A DNA stretch of 23,378 nt, from assembly GCA_003833135.1 (NCBI GenBank), contig QZLH01000094.1, forward strand, positions 79,710-103,087, written 5' to 3'. The notes under the pieces are model-generated. The model ran no database searches, was not told where the DNA came from, and worked only from the letters and a program-made list of their open reading frames with translations. Source of the stretch: Oehlia diaphana. Its lineage: Eukaryota > Glomeromycota > Glomeromycetes > Glomerales > Glomeraceae. Positions 9,967-19,689 of the stretch are shown piece by piece (positions within the stretch are counted from its first letter, which is position 1; every line of letters starts with the position of its first letter). The position numbers and the translations under genes are program-made.

Positions 9967-11464
9967 TTACCGTCTAATTATTTGGAATACTTCATAGTTT
10001 TCTACTGTAAAATTTGATGGTATCCCTATATTGAGATAACAATATTGACCAGAAATAAACCAATTATTGGAATCAGGGCAATTCAATTCACCCATACTTG
10101 GACCTTGATTATAACTGCAATAAACAGCATAATCCTTATTGTTGACATATCCTAATTTTGCAGTAGAAATGTCTTTTCCGTCTGTAAAATTAAATAGAAA
10201 ACTATCTGCAGTTTTTTTCCAGCCAAATCTTTCATGTTTCCAATTAAGTGGATTATATCCTCCAATTAACTGTGTCGAACCTTGAATTTTTGCTATCCAA
10301 ATGGTGGCTTCTTTACTATCACAATTCCTATGAAACGATGCAGCATTAAATCCATCCCGACTTGAACGATATAATAAGTTAAAATCATAGGGAATTTTTT
10401 TATTATCATAATGTGAAGAGTCTTTTTTATCAATCCATGATGCAAAAAGAGGAATATGATTTGGTTCAATTAAAGTTGTTGATTTTCTTGAAGGTGCTAT
10501 GTTAGTTCTAGGTTGCATATTAGGAACTATATGAAATTCTAATAGATCGTGAATTAAATCTTGTGGCAAGACGTCTTTATAACAATAAACTTTATAGAAA
10601 AAATCTGTAGGTTTAATATCATAAAATCGAATTAAGGGAATAAACCTGTATAATGGCCTTTCGATCTTTGTAATGTCTTCTTTACTCCATTTTCTTGGAT
10701 CATTCTGATCATTCTTCATATTTTGTTGAGTAAAACACCATTTTAATAAATTCTCCCAAACTTCAATTTCATCCATATTTAGGTCATCTCTTTTCAACAA
10801 TAATTCTAATAAAGGAGCTTTTAAATTAACAAATTCATCTGAATCAAATAAAATTTTTGGTTCATCACAAATTTTTTCAAGACAAAAATTCCATAAATCT
10901 GTAAAAGCTTCATGTTGATAAACGGTTTCCAGAATACCACTGGGATTTTGATTTAAAAATTCAGTCTGATGCTCAATCAAATATTCTTGGATATGAGAAA
11001 TTAATGGTTGAATATTAAGTTCATCTACTGCAATTAATAATTTCAATACATCTGGTCCTTGTAAATTTTTCAATTCGATGTTTCCGCAATAAATAAACCT
11101 TAATGATATTGAATAATTAAAATTAATATCTTATGCCAAAAGACAAATTAAAATTAATAATAATACAAATTACATATAGTAAAATGTTAAAATATTTATA
11201 TATTAATTACCTAAGAATGATGTTAAATAAATGAAGAGGAATATTTGGTTTCCTTAAAATAAATTTTCCATCTTTTTTTTCTGCCCATTCGTTAGAAAAT
11301 GCTGTACAAAAATATTGAGATCTGATACATAGGATGTTTGAATGAGCATGAATTTCTTTTACATTCGGTTCTTCTCCAACGTAAATAACAACGTCATATC
11401 CTATCTCTGATTTGAAAAGTTTTTCGTAATCATTAGATAGCTCTGCCAAAAATTTCGAAGACAT
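9967..11464 (-). CDS. BTB-BACK-TLDc protein, gene B (461 residues, two exons)
   Basis: Exon 1 is 11464-11211 and exon 2 is 11098-9967, with a 112-bp intron at 11099-11210 (donor CTTAG|GTAATT, acceptor CATTAAG|GT). The junction again completes Arg85 in phase 2, and the spliced frame is 462 codons. The start is ATG 11462-11464; the frame is open to a TTG six bases earlier. The BTB domain covers about residues 11-115 (DYEKLFKSEIGYDVVIYVGE, AHSNILCIRSQYF, FIYCGNIELKN). BACK follows to about 250 (GILETVYQHEAFTDLWNFCL, VWENLLKWC, FIPLIRFYD). TLDc covers about 292-460 (FNLLYRSSRDG, SFHRNCDSKEAT, LIGGYNPLNW, DSFLFNFTDG, ENYEVFQIIRR). It differs from A and C in the GEEPN loop, in the LEKICDEPKILFDSD insertion within BACK and in an NDQNDPRKW loop. 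It is divergently transcribed from gene C and convergent with gene A. Confidence 0.9.
11099..11210 (-). other. Intron of gene B (phase 2, within BTB)
   Basis: This 112-bp GT..AG intron read on the minus strand is the longest of the four paralogous introns. It is AT-rich and lies at the same codon as in genes A, C and D. Confidence 0.88.
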
Positions 11465-11534
11465 TGTCAATAAATAATCTTTCGGTAATAAAGAAAAAGA
11501 AGCAAAAAAATTTTAAGGTTTGAGTTTTAAGCCA

Positions 11535-11544
11535 TTTATATATA
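11535..11544 (-). promoter_or_regulatory. Possible TATA box of gene B
   Basis: On the minus strand the sequence TATATATAAA lies 71-80 bp before the ATG of gene B and is followed by a pyrimidine-rich stretch. In DNA this rich in AT such strings are common, so this is only a candidate. Confidence 0.35.
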
Positions 11545-11579
11545 ATTTCATGTGATCTAATTTTATGACGATCAACAAT

Positions 11580-11606
11580 ATTACGACATTACGACATTAC
11601 GACATT
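11580..11606. repeat. Short tandem repeat ATTACGAC, about 3.4 copies
   Basis: Three perfect 8-bp units ATTACGAC plus a partial copy sit in the 459-bp divergent spacer between genes B and C. The CG content stands out in this AT-rich spacer. It could be a slippage product or a cluster of binding sites. Confidence 0.8.
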
Positions 11607-11777
11607 TTGATTAATATCATAACGTTCGAGCATGATTGACACGTTCAATTTCATTTTATAAACTAAAATAAGCACAAACCGTCCTTTTTTTTTTTTGATG
11701 ATTAACTTTCAATTCAGAATATTATATGTAATTTCACCAATTTGTGTTGGTCATTTCAGTCAAAATTAAAATATATA

Positions 11778-11872
11778 ATTCCGGAAAATCGGCAAAATAT
11801 GTGCCGAAAGCTTGGAACACAGAAACGGGAAATTCCTATTTCGTACAACTGAGACGTTGGTCAACGTTTCAC
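11778..11872 (+). promoter_or_regulatory. Upstream block shared with gene A
   Basis: Between 52 and 146 bp before the start codon of gene C, the words ATTCCGG, AATCGG, ATGTGCCGAAA, ACACAGAAACG, CCTATTTC and TCAACGTTTCAC (11861-11872) follow the order seen upstream of gene A. A short hairpin CGGCA...TGCCG lies inside it (11790-11806). Confidence 0.5.
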
Positions 11873-11923
11873 ATTACTAATTAATAAAAATTTAAATGAT
11901 GAATACATAAAATTCGAAAGAAA

Positions 11924-13380
11924 ATGTCTTTTGAGTACCCTCAAGAAATTAGTAGTGATTATGAAAAATTACTTGAAACTGAAAAAGGGCATGACGTCAT
12001 TATATATGCTGGTGAAGATGAAAATATGAATGAAATTCATGCACACTCACTCATCTTATGTACTAGGTCTCAATATTTTTTTGCAGCATTATATAATGAT
12101 TGGGTCGAAAAGAAGAATGGAATTTTCATATTTAAAAAACCTAACATTTCTCCTCGACTATTCAAAATTATTCTAAGGTAATGAAATGAACAAATACACA
12201 AAGATGTATTGATGTGTTAAATGCGAAGTAATTTATCATTTTTTTTTAAACATTTAGATTTATTTATTGTGGAAAAATTGATTTAACAAATTTGCAAGGT
12301 CCTGAGATATTGGAATTACTGATTGCAGCAGATGAATTTAACATTCAAACATTGGTTACTTGCGTTCAAAAGCATTTAGTAAATGATAAAGAGTTCTTAC
12401 AAGAGAATTTTATGGAAATTCTTCAAATGGTTTATCATAATGAGTTATTCACAGACTTATTGAATTATTGTCTTGAAGAAATTGATATGATATTTAATTC
12501 CGATAAAATTATTAATTTAGAAGAACCTCTATTAGAATTTCTTTTAAAACGAGATGACTTAAATTTAGATGAGATTGAAATTTGGGATGGTTTAATTAAA
12601 TGGGGTTTTGCACAAGGGCAAGGACTTAATCAAGACGTATCTGAATGGAATAAAGAACATATTAATATTTTTAAAAGGGTTCTTAATAAATTTATTCCTT
12701 TGATTAGATTTTATGGGATGTCTTCCGAAGACTATATTAATAAAGTTAAACCCTATGAAGAGATTTTATCTAAAGAATTACAAGAGAATATGATAAAATT
12801 TCATCTTGTCCCAGGGTATAAATCGGAACTCGACTTTTTACCAAGACGTTTTATTGATTCTACTCTAATTAATCGAAGACACATCGCGCTTTTCACAAAT
12901 TGGATTGAAAAGAGAGATAATGACACCAAGTATAAAAATATTTCTTATAAATTTAATCTTTTATATAGAGCAAGCAGAGACGGTAATACAGCTGCAGCAT
13001 TTCATGCTAAATGTGATGACAAAGGGCCTACTATAGTTGTAGTAAAAATTATAAATTCAGAACAAATAGTCGGAGGGTATAACCCAATTTTTTGGGATTT
13101 AAGTTCTAATTATAAGACTACAAGTGAGAGTTTTGTATTCTCATTTACAAATAAGAATGATCTTCAAACTGCAAAAATAGCCTATAGTACAGGTAGTCGA
13201 TATTCTCTATATAGTGGTCCGGTACATGGTCCATCATTTGGTAGTGATTTATACATAAATTATGATAATAATTCTGATTTTTGGTATAGTACCTGTACAA
13301 TCTGCTATCCTGGACTCGATTTACCAAAAAGCATGAATGTAGTTGATTATGAAGTATTTCAGGTTGTTAAAAAATACTGA
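11924..13380 (+). CDS. BTB-BACK-TLDc protein, gene C (458 residues, two exons)
   Basis: Exons 11924-12177 and 12258-13380 flank an 80-bp intron (donor CTAAG|GTAATG, acceptor CATTTAG|AT). The joined codon AGA is Arg85, and the spliced frame is 459 codons ending TGA. The BTB domain covers about residues 11-115 (DYEKLLETEKGHDVIIYAGE, AHSLILCTRSQYF, FIYCGKIDLTN). BACK continues to about 250 (EILQMVYHNELFTDLLNYCL, IWDGLIKWG, FIPLIRFYG). TLDc covers about 286-457 (FNLLYRASRDG, AFHAKCDDKG, IVGGYNPIFW, ESFVFSFTNK, DYEVFQVVKK). The first exon is almost the same as that of gene A, with only about a dozen of 85 residues different, and many BACK segments are identical, so A and C are recent duplicates. 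Both look intact. Confidence 0.9.
12178..12257 (+). other. Intron of gene C (phase 2, within BTB)
   Basis: This 80-bp GT..AG intron starts GTAATG like that of gene A and ends with a T-rich tract and CATTTAG. Its position is identical to the paralogues. Confidence 0.9.
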
Positions 13381-14582
13381 TCGTTTGTATCGTATTTATT
13401 ATTGTATTCACCAAGTTAATAAACTAAGTTTTGGATCATTTAATAATAAAGTGAATAAAAATTTATAAAGAAAGGTATTATAGTTTTTTTTGTATTGATT
13501 AACCCAAATTGAGAATTCTATTAGTATTCAGTTTGAGTAAATAATAATATAACTTTGTTATTAAAATTTTTTATTTAAGAATTTGAAAGATTGATCTGTA
13601 AATTAGTGTATACATTATTTAGCGAATTAGCATAAGAGCTTATATTTCGGTAAAATAAATTTGCAAATTATGTTAGTGTGTGTATAAGCATAACTTTATT
13701 TATTTATATTTGGCACAAATTTTATTTGTAATACATAACAGACTTCTCTACCAAATTTATTTCACTCTTTAAAAATTTTCTCAATCGCTTCCTAATACAA
13801 TACGTTAATCATTAAAATATTTGCATCAATATGTGTATATATTCAATCATTTGTTGTCCGAAGCGTAAGCATAGGACACACCCAAACCAGATTTCTGTCT
13901 GTCCACACTCCACACGTGTGTAAATACCAATCAAAATTTCAGATCTTGTGTAACTATTTTTTGTATTTTTTGTTATGTGATTTAATTGTCCAAAGCTTCA
14001 AGCTTCAAGTACACTGTCACGCCGCATATATGGCCAATGAAATTTTAGAGTATTATTTGATGATCTACACTTTGGACGCTCAACGGTTCCCGTTACTTAG
14101 TTATTATTATTTCAATAGTTGAAGCTCTTCTCCGAAACTTGCTAATTTAACATCTTCAAAATTTTGATCGCAAAAATTTTATTTACATCGACCTTTTCCT
14201 TGTTTTGATAGCACGTTAATCATGTCTTGTTATAACTCAAAACTTACGGCCTAAATTGAAAATAAACGTACTTCTGCTTTATAATTTTTATTACTTTTAC
14301 TACATCAATTCTTTGAGTTATCTAATGAATGTATAATATATGTTGATATTTCTTAGATTTTTGATATTATAAAGCAAATTTTTTTTGAAATGGAAAAAAT
14401 AGATAATTTCATTATGAATCAGCTATCATGATTATAATACATTTAGATGGATATGTTTGGCAGAAGATGTTTTATTACTGATTGAGACTTATAATATTAA
14501 TATCAATCTAATTTATGACAATTTTATTACAGAGAAAAGGGCTACCTAAAACAGAAAATTATAATATTAATAAAATAAATCA
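13381..14582. other. Convergent intergenic region between gene C and the wrecked copy
   Basis: I see no intact gene. A perfect palindrome CACACGTGTG lies at 13911-13920. The plus-strand frame at about 14010-14120 reads HAAYMANEILEYYLMIYTLD and on to a stop. It could be a scrap of an old gene, but nothing around it supports that. Confidence 0.4.
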
Positions 14583-15685
14583 TTACTTATTGTTAATCAC
14601 TTCATAATTTTCTACTATAAAACGATGATATCGAAACAAACTAATCATTAGTCTACCCATTACAGCATATTTTGCTTCATTGACATACAGTAACATAATT
14701 TTGCAATAAAAATGTTTTTTCTATCTGCAAAATTAAATAAAAAACTATCTGCAGGTATTTTTTCCTGTCATTACTTCCATTCCAATCAAGTGGATTGTAC
14801 CTTCCAATTTGCTCCTTTATTATCACAATTAGCATGGAATGATGTAGCATTAAGTCCATCCCGATTTGAATAATATAATAAATTAAAATCATAAGGAACC
14901 TTCTAAATTATTACCATGATGCAAAGAGAGGAATAATGTGATTTGTTTCAATTAAGTTTGAATTAAGTTTAAATTTTAAATTTATTTTCCTAATGGTGCT
15001 CTATTAGGCTAAATGAAATTCTAAATATTAATTCTTGTGATAAGATATCTTTATAACAGTAAACTTTATAAAGAAATCTTGAGTTTAACATCATAAAAAC
15101 AAATTAAGGGAATAAATCTGCGTAATTATCTTTCAATTTGTAACTCCATTTTTTTTTTGGATCACTCTAATTAATCTTCATATTTTGTTGAATAAAACCT
15201 CACTTTAATAAACTCTCCCAAATTCAATCTCATCCATATTTTAATAAAGCGTTTTTTAAGTTGATTTATCTGAATCAAATAAAATATTATGTTCTTCACA
15301 AATTTTTTCAAAGACAAAAATTCAATAAACCTGTAAAAGTTTCATGCTGATGAACAATATTTAGAATACTGGCAGAATTTTGATTTAAAGATTCAGTTTG
15401 ATGCTCGGTCATATATTCCTGAATATGAGAAATTAGTTTACCTGATATCAAATATATGGGGAGGGATATTTGGCTTTCTTAAAATAAACTTTCCCACATT
15501 TTTTTCGGTCAAATCATTAGTAAATGCATATTAAAATACGGAGATCTGATACATAGAAGGTTTGAATGAGCATCAATTTTTTTACATTTTGCTCTTCTCC
15601 AACATGAATAACAGCATTAAATCCTATTTCAGTTTCAAAAAGTTTTTTTAATGTTAGATAACTCTTCCAAAAATCTTGAAGACAT
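14583..15685 (-). pseudogene. Wrecked BTB-BACK-TLDc copy, closest to gene B
   Basis: The minus strand starts with ATG at 15683-15685 and reads MSSRFLEELSN (gene B: MSSKFLAELSN). It continues out of frame with LFETEIGFNAVIHVGEE, DAHSN, MTEHQTESLNQNS and FNLLYYSNRDG, and ends NYEVINNK before TAA 14583-14585 (gene B: NYEVFQIIRR). Lesions seen include a small deletion after codon 11, several frame changes in the BTB part with a TGA and TAA, and short deletions around 14800 that remove the TI..KI segment after CDNKGA. There is also one larger deletion near 15435. There the text passes from the end of exon 1 plus a GGTAA donor remnant directly into LISH.QEY, so most of the intron and about 30 codons of exon 2 are gone. 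It cannot make a full protein. Its order and sense mirror gene B relative to gene A. Confidence 0.85.
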
Positions 15686-15963
15686 TGCCATTGCATAAAT
15701 ATATGAAGTTTTGGAATTCGGCCATGTGAATATACAGTATATATATGAGTTATTTGTGAAATAGTGTTAAACTAAATTAAGAAAATGCTGTTTTAAGTAT
15801 GAAAGTGCTAAAATATTACAATTCAATAAAGATAAAATTATTAATAAATTTTATTTTTTTTTAAAAAAAACAAGAAATATATCTAGTTAAAAATATTTTA
15901 TGTACTAAAATACTAATTTATTTTATAATTAATATGTAACTAAATATATTTATTATTTTGTTA

Positions 15964-17873
15964 CTAAACTTTATTATATATATAGTTAGTTGTTACTTCT
16001 TCAGAAGATCTCCATAAAATGCGATGAAAACCAATTACTAATATAACAAATCCCTTTAACTTATTAGGCTTTGATTTTGTTATTTTAATATGCTCATCAA
16101 AAACTCCTGAGCTAGAATAATTAATAACTCTTCCTTTTGAAATAGTCTTCATGTATGAATTTAATTGATTCACCCCATTATTTAGTATTTCACCTATAGT
16201 TGTCAGATTTGTTTTTTTATCTTCTTTTGACCAATATGAATATGGTCTTTTTAATACAGATGCTTCATTTTCCTTTTCAAGTATCTTGCCTAAATCTTCA
16301 AGTTCATTTGCACTATTAAAATTATTTTTCTGACCTCCATTAATAAGGCCAACTAATGAAATATATTTTAATTCTAAACTCATATTATTATTTCCTATAC
16401 TACTTAGAATAAAAATATCTAAATAACCAAAGCGACCTGAACCTTTTGGTTTTTTACCATTCATTACTAATGAAAGCTCTGAAATACAATACTTTGCTGG
16501 CAAAAGGTTTTCTACAATTGCCTGCAGCATAGATTCATTTGCTGAAGATAGAGACATTCGTGATCTTGTCAGTAAAGAATTTTTTAGAATTTTAATAAAA
16601 GGTATAATATTATCTGCAATAAGACTTTCATATGATGAAGCAATAAGAAGTGCATTGTCAACAACTTGCTTATATGCTAAATTGTTCTTGTTTTGTTTTA
16701 AAATTTGGCTTTGTTTCTTCCAGTGCTCTAATTGATATAATTGATAGTTATTCAGTTAGATAAAATGTAAAAAGAAATAATATAATAAAATATATATATA
16801 TCATAAAGTTATAATTACCAATATCAGTACCATCATCATCATCATCTCTTACTCTTGTCAGCTCTGATTTTTGTTCAACTTGAATTTCAGTATTCTTTTG
16901 AGCTTTTTTATGAAAATTTTGTTGAGAAGCTTTAGCATTAAGTAATTCTTTAACAGAAAACTCAATAACTTTTGGATGTGATGTAACAGTAGTAGTTGAT
17001 AATTTAACTTGAATTTCAGTATTTTTTTGAGCTTTTTTATGAAAATCTTGTTGAAAAGCTTTAGCATTAGTAGTAGCAGATGATATATTTTCTTTCTTAT
17101 TTTCCTTAATAATCCTTTTCCAGAATATTTGCAAATTATCTGCATAGCGCAAGTGTTCTGCATTTATCTGTCATGAAAGAGTTTGTTAGTAGTGTGTTAA
17201 AATATTTATTTAGTAATAAAAGAAGGTACATAGTCAATTCCTCCTCCAGAATTAACAGACTTTTATTAACAACAAAGATAGGGTGCCCATATTGAGATCC
17301 TGGATTGGTTACCAACATGTCAATACAGTAATTCTCCTAATTAAACCAGGAATTCCTTCTAAAACAACCCAAATTTCTTGATCTATTACTGAAGTGTTGT
17401 ACCAAGGCTGTATTCTCTTAAATCAAACCAAAAAGTTCTTGATTAGTTACTACCAAAGCTGTTGTACCAAGGCTGTATTCTCTTAAATTTAACATAAGAT
17501 TTCTTGATCTACTACCAAAGTTATTGATATAGTAATTCTTCTAAATTGAAACAGGAATTCCTCGACTCGCTTAGGAGTTACCCTAACTTTGCAAAATAAA
17601 AAAAAAACACACCTTCTCTTTCAAAAATTTCTGATTTAAGTTTAATTTTTCTGCTTCCTCCAAAAAATGAGTAGACCAAGCATTATCAAGGCTTTTCCAG
17701 TCATCCGAGATTGTTGAAGTAACAATGACATTATAATATAAATTCAAAAATCCATAATATGATGAATTACTGCCTTGCTTTTTTAAATAAGAAATAAGAA
17801 CTAGAAGGTCAAAAGATTGGTTGGTCAGTAGCTCATTATTACAAATTAAAATACTATTCACAAGATTTACCAT
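15964..17873 (-). CDS. Three-exon gene with PD-(D/E)XK nuclease-like domain (457 residues)
   Basis: Exons are 17873-17613, 17167-16819 and 16727-15964, with introns of 445 bp (17168-17612, donor GAGAAG|GTGTGT, acceptor CATGACAG) and 91 bp (16728-16818, donor ATTG|GTAATT, acceptor CAATTAG after a CTAAC branch site). Phases 0 and 1 match, giving 458 codons with no internal stop. Residues 1-87 are mostly helical. 88-203 are basic and repetitive (QQDFHKKAQKNTEIQV and QQNFHKKAQKNTEIQV, 43 residues apart) and end in DDDDD. The C-terminal part holds E287, then YLDIFIL (Asp307), then LELKY (Glu322, Lys324), followed by QLNSYM (Gln391) and FVILVIGFHRIL. This spacing fits the PD-(D/E)XK nuclease fold, in particular the type attached to AAA-ATPase-like proteins (PDDEXK_9/DUF1703 group). 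Nuclease activity is inferred, not shown. No ATPase domain is present. The third exon alone would give a 197-residue ORF. Confidence 0.65.
16876..17075 (-). repeat. In-frame internal duplication in the nuclease-like gene
   Basis: Two segments 129 bp (43 codons) apart encode NAKAFQQDFHKKAQKNTEIQ and NAKASQQNFHKKAQKNTEIQ. The nucleotide match is nearly exact over about 65 bp in each copy (about 16876-16941 and 17005-17071). It marks a low-complexity linker ahead of the acidic run. Confidence 0.8.
17320..17570. repeat. ~65-bp tandem repeat inside the first intron of the nuclease-like gene
   Basis: TGTTGTACCAAGGCTGTATT begins at 17395 and again at 17460, a period of 65 bp. More diverged units flank these: GTAATTCTCCTAA...CAGGAATTCC at about 17328-17355 and GTAATTCTTCTAA...CAGGAATTCC at about 17531-17560, plus repeated TTCTTGAT and TACTACCAAAG words. 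In all about three to four units fill half of the intron, explaining its unusual length. Confidence 0.75.
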
Positions 17874-18600
17874 TTTGGCCAGGATAGTTCTTGGATGTGT
17901 TCATATTGCTAATTTTAAATAGGTAAATAAATTGTTGAGAAAGAAGTTTATAATAATGCAATAAAGAGTTGATAAATACTAAATTGTTTAATAAGGAGAT
18001 AATAATTTGTTAAAGAGTAAATATTAATGTATTGTTAAGAATAGAAAGAATAAAAAGAATCAAGTGTATGAATCGTTAAAGAATAGAATTAAAGAATAAA
18101 AGAATAATGAATTTAACTAATAAAGAATATAAATTGTTAAAAAATAGAATTGAATAAAGTATTTAAATAAATCGTTAAAGAATCTATTAAAGAATGAAAA
18201 GAATATCATAATAAATTGTTAAAGAATATAAAAGAATATCATAATAAATCATTAAAGAATAGAATTAAAGAATAAAAAGAATATCATAATAAATTGTTAA
18301 AGAATAGAATTGAATAAAAAGGATTAATAATAAATGAATAAAAATTTTAAAGTTAAACTCAATAAATATAATAAAATATTAAGAATAAAAAATAAAAGTC
18401 AAGATATTTATTAAATCGTATAAATTGTTAAGAAAGAATAAAGAAAAAATGAAAAAAAAATTTTAATAAATGAAAGAGAGAATAGAGTTAAGAATTTAAT
18501 TAAATTCATAAATATAATAAAATATTAAGAATAAAAAATGAAAGTCAAGACATTTATTAAATCGTATAAATTGTTAAGAAAGAATAGAGAAAAATTTTTG
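17874..18600. repeat. C-poor, GAATA-rich degenerate repeat tract
   Basis: The plus strand is made of words such as AAAGAATAGAATTAAAGAAT, AATATCATAATAAATTGTTA and GTTAAAGAATA in shuffled order. Hand counting over 18061-18360 gives about 11 C against about 34 G in 300 bases. At the end, a ~90-bp direct repeat occurs at about 18362-18452 and 18508-18597 (period 146 bp), sharing AATATTAAGAATAAAAAAT, AAGTCAAGA, ATTTATTAAATCGTATAAAT and TGTTAAGAAAGAATA. It lies upstream of the nuclease-like gene. Confidence 0.7.
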
Positions 18601-19208
18601 ATATCTTATATATAAAATAAGTAGTATGACTTCATTAATGTCAATAACTACATTTAATTCATTATTTATTATGATATTTCAAATGTATATTAAAAGTCAC
18701 ATTTATTAGGAATATATAAATATGAGTCAATATTAATGATGCTGACTTAACTGAAGCCATTGATAGTTTCAGTTATTTATAGTTAAAATTAACTTTTACA
18801 ATACATTCCAATTACTATCATTTACAGAAATTTTTATACTCTTTGTAATAAAATTAAATTTTCTTATTGTATAATTTATTATTATTATTATCTATTGATA
18901 AATGATCAAAAACTTAGACATGTGATAAAAATTTATTATAGGATAAAAGATGATTAGCAATTTTAACAATATTAGTTTTGTATTTGTGATAAGTATGACT
19001 CAAATTGATAGTCAATCATAGTCAATATGAACAAGTAAACATTAATAATAGATGATAGTTACATTAAGGTTATATTATTTGAGTCATATAAACTAGAAAG
19101 TATTATTAAGTGATAAATTTTTAACATTCTTCTACACTAACTATATTATGATAAATTATGGCTTATTTGCTTCTTTCCTCTTTAAATCAACTTTCACGTA
19201 AATTCGAT
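18601..19208. other. AT-rich intergenic stretch
   Basis: I see nothing beyond AT-rich DNA, a short (TTA)n run at about 18877-18892 and partial TCAATA/GTCAAT words around 19000-19030. Confidence 0.45.
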
Positions 19209-19684
19209 CTACCAAAGGTATATCAATTTGATTATCTGATAATGAGGTTTGTTACGTATTGTGTAATAATAATGTGCGTCATAAAGTACTTTCTGGACTT
19301 TTTTTTCCTTCTCAAATATACATAATATAACTGTTTGTGATCTGCAATGGACGGCACTCTTTCCCGGACGTATAATTTCTCTTCCTGGAACTTGTGTAAA
19401 AAGCTTCTCCACAAATCTGTTTTCTCCCTTCGTTAATGTCAGTCTGTCCGGTTCCTTAAAAAATTAACAAGTTCGTCAATGAAGTAGGATATAAATCAGT
19501 GTGGGTTTACCATTTGATCCCAAATTAGTTCCATTTTTATTCAAAAACATTAGTATTTCTTTTTCCTCTTCGTACAGTCGTCCTTCTGCATCCCATTTGG
19601 CTACTTTAGTCCAATTGATAGTTGACTCATCTATCAATCTTTTCAATTCTTTGTCGGCTTTTTTTCTTCTGATTTGTTAGACAT
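19209..19684 (-). pseudogene. Frame-disrupted gene of unknown family
   Basis: A minus-strand segment at about 19665-19511 reads ADKELKRLIDESTINWTKVA, then WDAEGRLYEEEKEILMFLNK and GTNLGSN up to a G|GTAAAC donor. A second segment at 19454-19209 follows a TTTTTTAAG acceptor-like site. It reads EPDRLTLTKGENRFVEKLFT, then QVPGREIIRPGKSAVHCRSQ, CIFEKEKKVQKVLYDAHYYY and a stop. Both look strongly coding. The implied 55-bp intron joins phase 1 to phase 0, so it breaks the frame. At the 5' end, ATG 19682-19684 (MSNKSEEKK) is one base out of phase with the first segment at a run of seven A. Either two small frame errors occurred or the true exons differ (a CTAAC...AAATCAG acceptor also lies at the 5' edge). 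The family is not recognised. Confidence 0.5.
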
Positions 19685-19689
19685 TGTAA

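Noticed and set aside
14677..14892. A separate 71-codon gene on the minus strand
   Set aside because: It is a frame-shifted piece of the wrecked TLDc copy, whose true frame reads FNLLYY and RDG there.
16858..17318. Two other minus-strand ORFs overlapping the second exon of the nuclease-like gene
   Set aside because: They lie in other frames, are leucine/lysine-rich from AT-rich DNA and do not connect to the flanking exons.
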